From Haloferax marinum (GTDB taxonomy: Archaea; Halobacteriota; Halobacteria; Halobacteriales; Haloferacaceae), in NCBI RefSeq assembly GCF_009674625.1, contig NZ_WKJQ01000001.1:2914001-2978000 (forward strand): DNA of 64,000 bases, written 5' to 3'. Of the stretch, positions 9,478-17,882 are shown piece after piece. The translations under genes and the position numbers were made by a program. Numbering within the stretch: position 1 is the first letter of the stretch; every line of letters starts with the position of its first letter. Below the pieces are notes generated by a model. That model had not been told where the DNA came from, ran no database searches, and saw only the letters and a list, made by a program, of their open reading frames with translations.

Positions 9478-10755
9478 ATGAACATCGAGGTTCGCGAACT
9501 GGCCGGTCTCGGCCCCGACGCCCGTCGTGCCTTCTTCGAGCGTGACGCCGGCGTTGCCGAGGTCAGGTCTGACGTCCGCGACATCGTCGAACGAGTCCGC
9601 AGAGAGGGCGACGTCGCCCTCCGCGAGTTCTCTCGCGAGTTCGACGGCGTCGAAGTCGGTAACATCGACGTGAGCGACGCGGCCGAACGCGCGTACGACG
9701 AGATCGACGACGACGTTCGCGAGGCAATCGAGACGGCGGCGGCGAACATCCGCGAGTTCCACGAGCGACAGGTACCCGAAGACTGGCGTGAGGACTTTTC
9801 GGGCAGAGAACTCGGCCGTCGCTACCGACCACTCGAGCGCGTCGGCGTCTACGCTCCCGGCGGAACCGCCGCGTATCCATCGAGCGTCCTGATGGGTGTC
9901 ATCCCCGCGAAGGTGGCCGGCGTCGAACACGTCGCCGTCGCCACGCCGCCCGCAGACCCGATGAACCCCGTCACACTCGCCGCGATGCACGTCGCCGGCG
10001 CGGATGCAGTCTACTCGGTCGGCGGCGCACAGGGAATCGCGGCCCTCGCCTACGGGACCGAGACGGTGAAGGCCGTCCAGAAGGTCGTCGGACCGGGTAA
10101 CAAGTGGGTGACCGCGGCGAAGGCCGAAGTCCGCGGTGACGTCGATATCGACTTCCTCGCCGGCCCGTCCGAGGTCCTCGTGGTCGCCGACGAGACGGCG
10201 GACCCTCGCTTCGTCGCCGCCGACCTCGTCGCGCAGGCCGAACACGACCCGAACGCCTCTGTCGTCGCCGTCACGGACGACGCCGACGTCGCCGAGGAAA
10301 TCGTCGCCGAGGTCGAGCGCCAAGCCGCCGACAGAGAGCGCACAGAGACCATCGAAGCGGCGCTGGAGAACGACGCGTCGGGCGTGCTGTTGGCCCGGTC
10401 GATGTCCGAAGCGGTCCTCTTTGCCGAGGAGTACGCCGCAGAGCACCTGTCGATTCAGGCCGACGACGACGAAGCGCTCTTGGAGCGCATCGACTCGGCT
10501 GGGAGCGTCTTCCTCGGGCCGTACACGCCCGTCGCCGCCGGAGATTACGCCTCCGGGACGAATCACGTCCTGCCGACCGGTGCGGGTGCAAAGCGGCAGG
10601 GCGGCCTCTCAGTGGACCACTTCGTCCGTTCGACGACCGTCCAGCGACTCGACCGGGAGGCGCTCGACGACCTCTCGGACACGATTACGACGCTCGCCGA
10701 AGCAGAAGGACTTGACGCGCACGCACAGAGCGTCCGCGAGCGATTCGAGGAGTAA
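9478..10755 (+). CDS. hisD: Histidinol dehydrogenase
   Basis: HisD oxidises L-histidinol to L-histidine in two NAD-dependent steps, the last reaction of histidine synthesis, in the cytoplasm. The 425 residues match the family length. Visible signatures are the NAD-binding stretch [19 protein letters not shown] (near residue 120), [36 protein letters not shown] and the catalytic Glu-His pair in AAEHLSIQ (about residues 321-322). The C-terminal [19 protein letters not shown] segment ([16 protein letters not shown]) is also typical. No other his gene lies nearby, as is usual in haloarchaea where the pathway genes are scattered. Confidence 0.97.
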   Translation: MNIEVRELAGLGPDARRAFFERDAGVAEVRSDVRDIVERVRREGDVALREFSREFDGVEVGNIDVSDAAERAYDEIDDDVREAIETAAANIREFHERQVPEDWREDFSGRELGRRYRPLERVGVYAPGGTAAYPSSVLMGVIPAKVAGVEHVAVATPPADPMNPVTLAAMHVAGADAVYSVGGAQGIAALAYGTETVKAVQKVVGPGNKWVTAAKAEVRGDVDIDFLAGPSEVLVVADETADPRFVAADLVAQAEHDPNASVVAVTDDADVAEEIVAEVERQAADRERTETIEAALENDASGVLLARSMSEAVLFAEEYAAEHLSIQADDDEALLERIDSAGSVFLGPYTPVAAGDYASGTNHVLPTGAGAKRQGGLSVDHFVRSTTVQRLDREALDDLSDTITTLAEAEGLDAHAQSVRERFEE

Positions 10756-10790
10756 GCAGACGGTCGATTTCGAGGAGTAGCTAGTCGGTC
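10743..10790 (+). repeat. Imperfect tandem duplication of the hisD 3' end
   Basis: Two ~24-bp copies (10743-10765 and 10767-10790) each read ATT(T)CGAGGAGTA followed by a GTCGGTC-like tail. The first contains the hisD stop codon and the second repeats CGAGGAGTAG just past it. It looks like a local slip duplication of the end of the gene. Confidence 0.55.
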
Positions 10791-10866
10791 TATTTTCGGT
10801 CCCGACGACCGGCGAGCGGGGAGAACCGGCGCCACAGTTAACCGTTCCCACAGTATAACGGGAAGT

Positions 10867-11232
10867 ATGAGCACTGAATCCGCGAGTGGAAGCGGCGACG
10901 CGGCTGTCACGGTCACGCCCGCCGCCGCGGACGAGGCCATCTCACTCCTCGAAGGAGAGTCGATGGACACCGACGTCGCCGGACTCCGTCTGTTCGTTCA
11001 GCAAGGAGGGTGTGCAGGCCTCTCGTACGGGATGCGATTCGACAACGAACCGGAAGACGACGACACGGTGGTCGAACAGCACGGACTCCGCGTGTTCGTC
11101 GACCCAGCGAGTATCAACTACATCGGTGGCTCGACGCTCGCCTACGAAGGTGGCCTGCAAGGAGCAGGCTTCCACGTCGAAAACCCCAACGCGACGAGCA
11201 GTTGTGGGTGTGGCGAATCCTTCCGCACGTAA
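10867..11232 (+). CDS. HesB/IscA-family iron-sulfur cluster assembly (A-type carrier) protein
   Basis: A 121-residue protein of the Fe-S biosynthesis (HesB/IscA/ErpA) family. The three family cysteines are present: one in QQGGCAGLSYG (about residue 50) and two in the C-terminal CGCG motif (residues ~115-117). The Asp/Ala-rich N-terminal ~15 residues are an acidic extension typical of halophiles. These proteins carry 2Fe-2S or 4Fe-4S clusters to apo-enzymes in the cytoplasm. No suf genes lie in the window, so the carrier is apparently encoded apart from the main assembly operon. Confidence 0.92.
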   Translation: MSTESASGSGDAAVTVTPAAADEAISLLEGESMDTDVAGLRLFVQQGGCAGLSYGMRFDNEPEDDDTVVEQHGLRVFVDPASINYIGGSTLAYEGGLQGAGFHVENPNATSSCGCGESFRT

Positions 11233-11273
11233 CGCCCCGACTTCTTAAGCCCCTGCCAGACGAACCCGTAGCC

Positions 11274-11522
11274 ATGGCCGACTTACAATCCCAGACAGTC
11301 GCCAGTGGAAAGACCGTATACGTCGCCCGAGACGAAGTCGAGCGGGGAGCGAAAGGGCCGTTCTACGTCGTCTACGCGAGTGACGACGCCGAGAACCGCT
11401 GGGGATACCTCTGCGGCAACTGCGACTCGTTCGACACGGCGATGGATACGATGGGTCGAATCGAGTGCAACGAGTGCGGAAACGTCCGAAAACCTGACGA
11501 GTGGGACGCTGCACACGAGTAA
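11274..11522 (+). CDS. Small zinc-ribbon protein, conserved in haloarchaea
   Basis: An 82-residue protein with two CxxC-type knuckles, CGNC (about residues 46-49) and CNECG (about residues 64-68), which probably bind one zinc ion. The segment between them (DSFDTAMDTMGRIE) and the N-terminal VYVARDEVERGAKGPFYVVY form a compact domain that I associate with a haloarchaeal DUF (possibly DUF5816, unverified). The ATG at 11274 was chosen because the longer in-frame reading frame upstream lies inside the IscA gene and looks non-coding. It starts 41 nt after the IscA stop and could share its transcript. Function unknown. Confidence 0.8.
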   Translation: MADLQSQTVASGKTVYVARDEVERGAKGPFYVVYASDDAENRWGYLCGNCDSFDTAMDTMGRIECNECGNVRKPDEWDAAHE

Positions 11523-11610
11523 AATCGTCTGGATGTAGACACATTCTCTGACGATTGGTATGGTGTGCCGTGACAACCTTTATCATGTGAGCTATTGTAG
11601 GTAGAGTTGC

Positions 11611-11955
11611 ATGGCCCAGGCTTCGATGCCTCCTGTTCAGGAGGCTCGGTCGATATTCGGCCGGCTGGGGTACACCGTCTCGGGGGACGGACCCCAAATG
11701 CTGGCTGAACACAAGTGGCGTACGGTCCAGGTGACCGCACTGAGCTCGCGCGAAGCGTCTGAGTGCCGACCGGTACTTACAGACGGCGGCGACGACGCAG
11801 GCTATCGTCTCCGCTGCTTCGTGACGTGGAACGACCACATCGAGACGCTTACAGAGCGACTTCGAGGTGTGGACCTTCCGTACGAATGGGCAATTATCGG
11901 CGTGTCGAATGGTGGAACGGACGACTACGAGGTCGTCCGCGGCGCGAACACGTAG
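11611..11955 (+). CDS. Conserved haloarchaeal protein of unknown function
   Basis: A 114-residue soluble protein without signal peptide or membrane segment. The N-terminus (MPPVQEARSIFGRLGYTVSGDGPQM) and the middle (WRTVQVTAL) suggest a small alpha/beta domain. No catalytic motif is visible. A CCTTTATCA box at about 11578-11586 lies 28 nt before the ATG, consistent with a leaderless single-gene transcript. The codon use and acidic composition match the surrounding genes, so it is likely real. Possibly a DUF7116-type protein, but this is a weak recollection. Confidence 0.75.
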   Translation: MAQASMPPVQEARSIFGRLGYTVSGDGPQMLAEHKWRTVQVTALSSREASECRPVLTDGGDDAGYRLRCFVTWNDHIETLTERLRGVDLPYEWAIIGVSNGGTDDYEVVRGANT

Positions 11956-12000
11956 ACTCGCGCCCAAACGTTTTCCCCACCCCATCGCCAACGGGTGGGT

Positions 12001-12705
12001 ATGTCGTCAACCACGCAGTCGGGACTGAACCGGTTAGTCCGGAGTAAACGGCTCAACGCTGTGCTCGCGTGGTTGTTCACTGGCTTTCTTACTGCTGTCG
12101 CCGTCGCGAGCGTCGTGACGAACAACGACCTGGTGTGGGGCGGGTTCGCCATCATCGTCGCCGTGTTGAGTATCGTCCCAGCGGTGGCGTACCGCGAACC
12201 ACAGGCGATGCTCCCGTGGGAAGTCGTCGCCCTCGCATCGTTACCCATCGTCGCTCGCGTCCTCGTCAGGGGCGAGACCATCGGCGGGATGACCTTCACA
12301 GGACGCGTCTCGACGTATCTCGCCGTCGCCGCGGTCGCACTCATCATCGCCGTCGAACTCGACGTGTTCACCCCGGTTCGGATGAACCACTCCTTTGCCG
12401 TCTTCTTCGTCGTCATCGCGACGATGGCCGCCGCTGGCATCTGGGCCGTCGTGCAGTGGTTGTCCGACATCTATCTCGGGACGAGGCTCTTGTTGAACGG
12501 GCGGCCCGAAGCGGTCATCGAGACGATGCTGATGTGGGATTTCGTCGCAGCGACGCTCGCTGGACTCCTCGCTGGACTGATATTCGAGTACTACTTCCGC
12601 CGCCGGGCGTACTCCCGAGAACGTCTCCCTGACGACGTCGTCGAAGCCGCCGAATTAGTCGACGCAGAAGAGATAGTCGACGCAGAAGTCGGTGGTTCGC
12701 CGTGA
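12001..12705 (+). CDS. Polytopic membrane protein, first of a coupled pair
   Basis: A 234-residue protein with about six hydrophobic helices (near residues 18-36, 42-62, 68-84, 100-118, 128-148 and 172-194) and an acidic C-terminal tail (VVEAAELVDAEEIVDAEVGG). It may be a divergent relative of the protein encoded directly downstream. The ATG at 12001 was preferred to a GTG two codons earlier. Its stop overlaps the GTG of the next gene (GTGA), so the two products are made together. Function unknown. Confidence 0.75.
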   Translation: MSSTTQSGLNRLVRSKRLNAVLAWLFTGFLTAVAVASVVTNNDLVWGGFAIIVAVLSIVPAVAYREPQAMLPWEVVALASLPIVARVLVRGETIGGMTFTGRVSTYLAVAAVALIIAVELDVFTPVRMNHSFAVFFVVIATMAAAGIWAVVQWLSDIYLGTRLLLNGRPEAVIETMLMWDFVAATLAGLLAGLIFEYYFRRRAYSRERLPDDVVEAAELVDAEEIVDAEVGGSP

Positions 12706-13361
12706 GGATTCGGAGGACGCTCCGTATCGACGACCACCGACAGCGACAACTCTCGCGGGCGATGCAACTCATCCTCGTCGGCCTCATCTTCATCGGCGTC
12801 GACCGAGGCAACCTCGGAATCGTCGTCAACGCGTCAGTTGGCCTCGGCGTGACGTATCTCCCAGCGATTCTCGAACGCGACTACCGCATCCCGCTGGACG
12901 CCGGACTGACGCTTTGGATATCGTCTGCGGCGTTTCTCCACGCGCTCGGAACCGTCGGCCTCCCCGGTTCCGAAGCGAGTTTCTACGCCAACGTCTGGTG
13001 GTGGGACCACCTCACCCACGCGCTGTCCTCGTCCGTCGTCGCCGCCGCAGGATACGCGACCATTCGCGCAGTCGACCTACACAGCGACGCCATCTACCTC
13101 CCGAACCGGTTCATGTTCGTCTTCATCTTGCTCTTCGTCGTCGCCTTCGGCGTCTTCTGGGAGGTCATCGAGTTCGGCATCTCGCGCGTCGCCATCCTCA
13201 CTGGAACGGGGTCTGTGTTGACCCAGTACGGCCTCGAAGACACGCTCTTGGACCTCGTGTTCGATACGGTTGGCGGCCTCCTGGTGGCTATCTGGGGGAC
13301 GGCCCACCTCACCGACGTGGTCGGTGCACTTCGGTCGCGACTCGACGGAACGACGCGGTGA
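12702..13361 (+). CDS. Membrane protein of the YjdF/DUF2238-like family
   Basis: A 219-residue membrane protein with about six helices. Two conserved-looking motifs lie in or beside helices: WWWDHLTHALSSSVVAA (near residue 108) and FGVFWEVIEFGISR (near 150), followed by LEDTLLDLVFDTVGG (near 186). The HLTH, WE and DLxFDTxGG residues match my memory of the bacterial YjdF (DUF2238) family, whose function is not settled. His, Glu and Asp inside the membrane could bind a metal or act on a lipid. The GTG start overlaps the preceding stop by 4 nt. Confidence 0.78.
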   Translation: MRIRRTLRIDDHRQRQLSRAMQLILVGLIFIGVDRGNLGIVVNASVGLGVTYLPAILERDYRIPLDAGLTLWISSAAFLHALGTVGLPGSEASFYANVWWWDHLTHALSSSVVAAAGYATIRAVDLHSDAIYLPNRFMFVFILLFVVAFGVFWEVIEFGISRVAILTGTGSVLTQYGLEDTLLDLVFDTVGGLLVAIWGTAHLTDVVGALRSRLDGTTR

Positions 13362-13419
13362 GTCGCCTCGTCTCTCACACACCGAACCGAGACGCCGTCT
13401 CCTCGTGACAACGGGGACG

Positions 13420-13427
13420 ATTATTTG
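13420..13427 (+). promoter_or_regulatory. TATA-like box for the dodecin gene
   Basis: ATTATTTG is centred about 31 nt before the ATG at 13455 in an otherwise GC-rich spacer, so transcription probably starts at or a few bases before the start codon. Confidence 0.45.
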
Positions 13428-13454
13428 TGATAGTAAGACGAATGGTCAGGCGAG

Positions 13455-13667
13455 ATGGTGTTCAAGAAAATCACCCTCATCGGTCGGAGTAACGAAAGTT
13501 TCGACGCGGCAGTCGACGACGCAATCGACCGAGCAGAGGAGACCCTCGCCGGGGTCAAGTGGGTCGAAGTGAAAGAACTCGGCGTCGAAATCGCGTCCGT
13601 AGAGAACAGAGAGTACCAAGCAGAAGTCGAGGTAGCGTTCGAACTGCAAGGGAAAGAAGGCGAGTAA
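13455..13667 (+). CDS. Dodecin, flavin-storage protein
   Basis: Dodecins are dodecameric hollow spheres that bind riboflavin or FMN pairs between tryptophans, and in Halobacterium they bind riboflavin and lumichrome to protect against photo-damage. This 70-residue protein has the family length and keeps the two ligand-contact residues known from the halobacterial structure: Trp36 (GVKWVEVKE) and Gln55 (EYQAEVEV). The N-terminal [12 protein letters not shown] is typical. It is a stand-alone gene with a TATA-like box about 30 nt upstream. Identification is firm, while the ligand in this organism is inferred. Confidence 0.95.
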   Translation: MVFKKITLIGRSNESFDAAVDDAIDRAEETLAGVKWVEVKELGVEIASVENREYQAEVEVAFELQGKEGE

Positions 13668-13834
13668 CCGACCACCGGGGGAGGTTCCGACGAGGGCCCG
13701 GTCGATGACGACTCGGTCGGTGACCACTCAGCCAAACGGCGACCACTCGGCCGGTCGGTGACCCACCGGCTTCCTCGAGTGTGACGTATCCCGACGGCTT
13801 CTTGTTCGACCGAACCCCCACATACGAAAAGCGA

Positions 13835-15214
13835 ATGCCTCGCCTCCTCCACTACTCTGATATCGAGAACGTCTTCGACGACCCCGAGCGTGCTGGTCGT
13901 CTCGCCGGCTGTGTCTCTGTGCTCGACGACGACGATACGCTCGTCGTCGGAACGGGCGACACAACGGCTCCCGGCGTCCTGTCGCTGGTCGAACGGGGCG
14001 GCCAGGCGCTGGATTTCTACGACGCCATCGACGCCGACTACGAAACGTTCGGTAACCACGAGTTCGACTACGGGGTGAACCGCGCCCGCGAACTCGTCGC
14101 CGCGAGTCGCCCCACGTGGGTCTCTTGTAACATCCACGACGAGGCGGGCGACCGATTCGCCGCCGCCGAAGGCGCAATCCCGTGGACGACCCACGAGGTA
14201 GACGGTGTGACGCTTGGATTCTTCGGCGTCACCGACCCAACCACGGGGTCTATCAATCCGGAAGCGGTCGACCTCACGTTCGGCGACCCCTACGAGGCGG
14301 CGGCCGAGGCGACGAGCGCCCTCCGTGAGGCCGGTGCAGACGTCATCGTCGCGCTCTCACACCTCGGCAGCGGCGACGACGAACTCGCCCGCCGATGCGA
14401 CGTGGACGTCGTCCTCGGCGGCCACGTCCACGCCGAACGCGACGACGTCGTCGACGGCGTCCCAATCGTCAGACCAGGTGCGAACGGCCACGTCGTCTGG
14501 GAGGTTCGAATCGATGGCGAGCGAGTCGAGACGGTCCGACACCGAACTGCGGAGTACCGCCCGAACGACTCGCTCGTGGCCGCGCTCGTCGGCCGCGTCG
14601 ACGCCGCCGGACTCGACGAAGTGCTCTGTCGAATCGAGCGTCCGATGGACCGGTCCGAAGAGACGGTTGCCGCCGGCGAGTGCCGCGTCGGCAACGCCAT
14701 CGCCGACGCCTACCGATGGGCAACTGGCGCAGACGTCGGCCTCCAAAACAGCGGTGGTATCAGGTCAGGGCCGCCAATCGGACCCGACGTGACGCACGCA
14801 GACCTCGTGAGTCTCGTCCCCTTCGAAGAGCACCTCGTCGTCGCGGAGGTGACGGGAGACGAACTGCTCGCAGTCTTCAACGCGGCTCGTGGGTCTGTCA
14901 TGGGATTCGGTGAACCCGAGTGGTGGCACGCACACGTCAGTGGCGCACGAATCGTCTGGGACGACGACCGAGACGAAGTCGTCGAGGCGACGGTCGATGG
15001 TGAGCCAATCGACCCTGACAGACTGTACACGCTTGCGACGAGTGATTACGTCCTCCACAGTACACAGGAGTTCCCGGCGGTGACACAGGCCCACCGCGCT
15101 GGCGAATTCGACATTCAACACGAAGTACTCGCACGCTACGCCCGCGAAGTCGGGTTCGACGCGGCCACCGAAGGACGAATCGAGCGACGGACGGCCCCAC
15201 AGACAGGCGACTGA
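13835..15214 (+). CDS. 5'-nucleotidase / UshA-like metallophosphoesterase, probably cytoplasmic
   Basis: A 459-residue protein. Residues ~1-240 are a calcineurin-like phosphoesterase domain with GNHEFDYG (about residues 71-78), LSHLGSGDDE and GGHVHAE metal ligands. Residues ~250-450 are a 5'-nucleotidase C-terminal domain with GNAIADAYR and QNSGGIRSG, the nucleotide-binding loop. The first metal motif, normally DxH, reads SDIEN here, so the usual His is Glu. No signal peptide is present, unlike secreted UshA, so it may act in the cytoplasm. An in-frame ATG at 13781 would add 18 residues without family similarity. The ATG at 13835 starts right before the first beta strand. Substrate unknown, possibly nucleotides or UDP-sugars. 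Confidence 0.85.
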   Translation: MPRLLHYSDIENVFDDPERAGRLAGCVSVLDDDDTLVVGTGDTTAPGVLSLVERGGQALDFYDAIDADYETFGNHEFDYGVNRARELVAASRPTWVSCNIHDEAGDRFAAAEGAIPWTTHEVDGVTLGFFGVTDPTTGSINPEAVDLTFGDPYEAAAEATSALREAGADVIVALSHLGSGDDELARRCDVDVVLGGHVHAERDDVVDGVPIVRPGANGHVVWEVRIDGERVETVRHRTAEYRPNDSLVAALVGRVDAAGLDEVLCRIERPMDRSEETVAAGECRVGNAIADAYRWATGADVGLQNSGGIRSGPPIGPDVTHADLVSLVPFEEHLVVAEVTGDELLAVFNAARGSVMGFGEPEWWHAHVSGARIVWDDDRDEVVEATVDGEPIDPDRLYTLATSDYVLHSTQEFPAVTQAHRAGEFDIQHEVLARYAREVGFDAATEGRIERRTAPQTGD

Positions 15215-15317
15215 TGCGGAGTCTCGTGGTGCGTGTCCCGTGTGCGCACGCATAGAGCGTCGGCCAACCCGTCCGAGAAGGAAAGGTTGACGCACACCCA
15301 GTGAGTGTGTCTTGAAT

Positions 15318-15725
15318 ATGACACGGGTCGTGGTGCCGGTCCGATATCCGCTCTCCAAGCACTCTCGGGCGACACTCGAAGAGGCAGTCCGAATCGCCAG
15401 AGAACGCGACGCCGAGTTGACGGTCCTCCACGTCGACCTCTATCAGTCGAATCGCGGCGTCACGCGGACCGACCTCAAACGCGCCGTCGAACGCGAGTTC
15501 GGACCGCTCGTCCGTGCCCGGTACGTCGTCAGAAAAGGGTTCCTCGTCGAAGAGACCATCCTGGAAGAGGTCGCCGCCGAAGACGCCGATATCGTCGTCA
15601 TCGGGTCGAAACAGGCGAGTCGCTGGCGGCGAATGCTTCGGCGGTTCCTCGACGACCCGGACATCGATATGTTCCTCCGAGAGAAACTCGAAGCCACGGT
15701 CATCACCGTCCGCGCCGACCACTGA
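15318..15725 (+). CDS. Universal stress protein (UspA) family
   Basis: A 135-residue single-domain UspA fold: TRVVVPVRYPLSKHSRATLEEAVRIARERDAELTVLHV at the N-terminus and the family C-terminal strand EDADIVVIGSKQASRWRRM, where the usual ATP loop Gx2Gx9GS is degenerate. Absence of the full glycine motif suggests it may not bind ATP. The ATG at 15318 is preferred to a TTG two codons earlier. It ends 12 nt before a tandem-repeat block that separates it from the convergent mscS gene. Role in stress is inferred from the family. Confidence 0.85.
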   Translation: MTRVVVPVRYPLSKHSRATLEEAVRIARERDAELTVLHVDLYQSNRGVTRTDLKRAVEREFGPLVRARYVVRKGFLVEETILEEVAAEDADIVVIGSKQASRWRRMLRRFLDDPDIDMFLREKLEATVITVRADH

Positions 15726-15736
15726 ACGAAGCCTGC

Positions 15737-15880
15737 TACTCTGCGTCGCCGTCTCCCGTTATTCTGCGTCGCCGTCCACCGTTATTCTGCGTCCGTTACC
15801 CACCGCTATTCCCCGTTGCCGTCTCCCGTTATTCTGCGTCCGTTACCCGCCGCTATTCTGCGTCGCTGTCCACCGTCTCA
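15737..15880 (-). repeat. Tandem 23-24 bp repeat overlapping the end of mscS
   Basis: Five units start at 15737, 15760, 15783, 15807 and 15830, and a sixth partial unit at 15854 lies inside mscS. Each begins TAYTCTGCGTC (one reads TATTCCCCGTT) and ends with a TCCCGT, CCACCGY or CCGCCGC block. On the minus strand each unit restates GACGCAGAATAR, the last codons and stop codon of mscS. The array fills the whole space between the convergent usp and mscS genes. It seems to have grown by duplicating the gene's own 3' end. Confidence 0.75.
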
Positions 15881-16914
15881 GACTCGCCACCGTCAGACGG
15901 CGGCGACGCGACTGCGTGCCGTGCGTTCTCTCCCCCGTCGCCGATTCGGAGCGACCCACTCGTGTCGTCGAAGACGACGTGCGTGTGGGGGTAGGCGAAC
16001 TCGACGTTCGCGTCTGACTCTCCGAGTAGGTTCCACAGGCGCGTCTGCACGTCCGACTGGATACGCGGCATCTTGTACGGTTTCGACGCCCAGTAGCGCA
16101 GTCGGAGGAGGACGCCGTTGTCGGCGTACGAGGCGATGTAGGCGGTCGGTTTCGCCGGGTAGCGGGCGCTGCCGACGCGGATGTCAGGCCCACCTTCGAG
16201 GACCTGGTCACAGTCGCGGGCGGCCAGTTCTATCAACTCACGGGCCCGGTCGAGGTCCGACTCGTAGGTGACGAGCACGTCGAGTGTCATCCGGGTTCGC
16301 TCGTCTTCGGCGGAGTAGTTGATGACGTCTCGGTCACGGATGTTCGAGTTCGGCATGACCAAGAAGGTGTTGTCGAGGGTGAACATCTTCGTGTAACTCA
16401 GATTTATCTCGTCGACGAACCCGCGAGTGCCGTCGTCGAGTTCTATCATGTCTCCGATTTCGTAAGGCTGGTCGACGAGGACGAACACACCGTTGATGAT
16501 ACTCCCGACGATGGGCGCGAGAACGATACCGAGGACGGCCGAGAACACCGTCACCGAGAGGACGATGTTTCCGAGTTCGAAGCCGAGGAGGTTCGCCGCG
16601 ACGACAGAACCGGCGAGAAAGACGGACAGACGGACGATACGGAGGACGGTCTGTGCGACGCTCTGACGGGTGAACTGCCGAGCGACGGGGCGGCCAAGCA
16701 AGCGGACGACGTACTTCGAGACGACGACGCTCAAGAAGAGGACGACGACTGCAACTACGTACTGCCAACCGGGAAAGAGCAGATAGTCCGGAACGAACTC
16801 CGGGGGCGTCACGAGTCCGGATTGGAGTGGGGCGAAGACGGTATTCGCTCCCGCGACCGGGACGCTTCCACCGACAGCCACCACGGCGTCTGCCACTCCT
16901 TCGACTCCGTGCAT
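15853..16914 (-). CDS. mscS: Mechanosensitive ion channel, MscS family
   Basis: MscS channels open under membrane tension and release solutes on hypo-osmotic shock, which suits a halophile. The 353-residue protein has three helices: about residues 46-69, 88-115, and the pore helix at ~118-150 (SVTVFSAVLGIVLAPIVGSIINGVF). The cytoplasmic beta domain follows, with QPYEIGDMIELDDGTRGFVDEINLSYTKM and VMPNSNIRDRDVINYS, both typical of the family. The C-terminus is a short acidic tail. A GTG at 16953 would add 13 residues, but a TTTTTTTA box lies ~25 nt before the ATG at 16914, so a leaderless start there is more likely. Confidence 0.93.
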   Translation of the reverse strand: MHGVEGVADAVVAVGGSVPVAGANTVFAPLQSGLVTPPEFVPDYLLFPGWQYVVAVVVLFLSVVVSKYVVRLLGRPVARQFTRQSVAQTVLRIVRLSVFLAGSVVAANLLGFELGNIVLSVTVFSAVLGIVLAPIVGSIINGVFVLVDQPYEIGDMIELDDGTRGFVDEINLSYTKMFTLDNTFLVMPNSNIRDRDVINYSAEDERTRMTLDVLVTYESDLDRARELIELAARDCDQVLEGGPDIRVGSARYPAKPTAYIASYADNGVLLRLRYWASKPYKMPRIQSDVQTRLWNLLGESDANVEFAYPHTHVVFDDTSGSLRIGDGGENARHAVASPPSDGGESETVDSDAE

Positions 16915-16935
16915 AGACTCCGCAACGTAGACAGC

Positions 16936-16943
16936 TAAAAAAA
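16936..16943 (-). promoter_or_regulatory. TATA-like box for mscS
   Basis: TTTTTTTA on the minus strand is centred about 25 nt before the ATG at 16914. It lies inside the longer reading frame that would start at the GTG at 16953, and this argues for the shorter protein. Confidence 0.5.
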
Positions 16944-17009
16944 GGGTTGTCACTCCGGTGGTTCAGGATGCGGCCAACGGCTATCTGTCACTGCTGCGTA
17001 GTATTGGCT

Positions 17010-17750
17010 ATGGACCACACAGCGACGTCTCACCCGAACTTCCACATCAGTCACGACGAAGAGCCGAGTCAGGTGCTCATCGCGGGGTTCTCGTCGTTCG
17101 GACTCGCCGGGCTGACCGCCGCCGACTTCATCGTCGACTACCTCGAACTCGAAGAGACGGGACATCTCACCGTCGAGGGGTTACCGTCGGTGACGCCGTT
17201 TCTGGAGGGCCGCCCTCGACACCACACGCGACTGTTCTCTCGACCCGACCTCGACGTGACTATCCTCGTCGGAGAGTTGTTCGTCCCCGCCGACTACGGG
17301 ATGGCGTTCAGCAACACCATCCTCGACTGGATGGAACAAAACGGCGTGCAGGAGATTGCCGTACTCGCGGGCGTGCCGATCGCCCACGGCCCGGACGAAC
17401 ACCGCGCGTTCTACGTCGCAACCGACGACTACCGCGAGGCACGACTCCAGACCGTGGACATCCCGCCGATGGGGCGGGGGTTCTTCGGTGGAACGAACGC
17501 GGCGCTGGTCGAGCGCGGTATCGGCTCTCCCCTCGGTGTCGGTGTCTACGTCACGCCAGTCCACGCACAAGTTCCGGACGTCGAAGCGGCAATCAGACTC
17601 GTCGACGCGGTAAACGAGGTGTACGAGTTGGGCGTCGACTCCCACCCGCTCGAGTCGTTCGCAGACGAGGTACGGCAGTACTACGCAGAACTCGCCGACA
17701 GACTAGAGGAGAGTGAGTCGGAACTCCCGGAAGACCGAATGTACATGTGA
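17010..17750 (+). CDS. PAC2 / proteasome assembly chaperone family protein
   Basis: A 246-residue protein of the PAC2 (PbaB-like) family. The N-terminal half has VLIAGFSSFGLAGLTAADFIVDYLEL and GLPSVTPFLEGRPRHHTRLF, then ILVGELFVPADYGMAFSNTILDWM and a GVQEIAVLAGVPIAHGPDEHR stretch, all typical. Archaeal PAC2 homologues have been linked to proteasome assembly, though many are uncharacterised. The ATG at 17010 was chosen because upstream residues of the longer frame have no family similarity. It is divergent from mscS with about 95 bp between start codons. No proteasome gene is near. Confidence 0.85.
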   Translation: MDHTATSHPNFHISHDEEPSQVLIAGFSSFGLAGLTAADFIVDYLELEETGHLTVEGLPSVTPFLEGRPRHHTRLFSRPDLDVTILVGELFVPADYGMAFSNTILDWMEQNGVQEIAVLAGVPIAHGPDEHRAFYVATDDYREARLQTVDIPPMGRGFFGGTNAALVERGIGSPLGVGVYVTPVHAQVPDVEAAIRLVDAVNEVYELGVDSHPLESFADEVRQYYAELADRLEESESELPEDRMYM

Positions 17751-17833
17751 GGCGACGGTGAGGTGCGCGAAGACGAAACGGGGGAAGCTGACAGTTGGTC
17801 AAAAAGATACCACCGGTTTTCGAAATTCGGTGC

Positions 17834-17849
17834 TACTCGGATATCAGTA
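17834..17849 (+). promoter_or_regulatory. Candidate TrmB operator before trmB
   Basis: TACT-N8-AGTA, an exact inverted repeat with 4-bp arms, lies 34 nt before the trmB ATG. The cis-element reported for halobacterial TrmB is, as I recall it, TACT-N7/8-GAGTA, which this nearly matches (CAGTA instead of GAGTA). Autoregulation is inferred. Confidence 0.4.
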
Positions 17850-17882
17850 AATGACTTAGGGGATGCGTGAGACGTCACGAAT

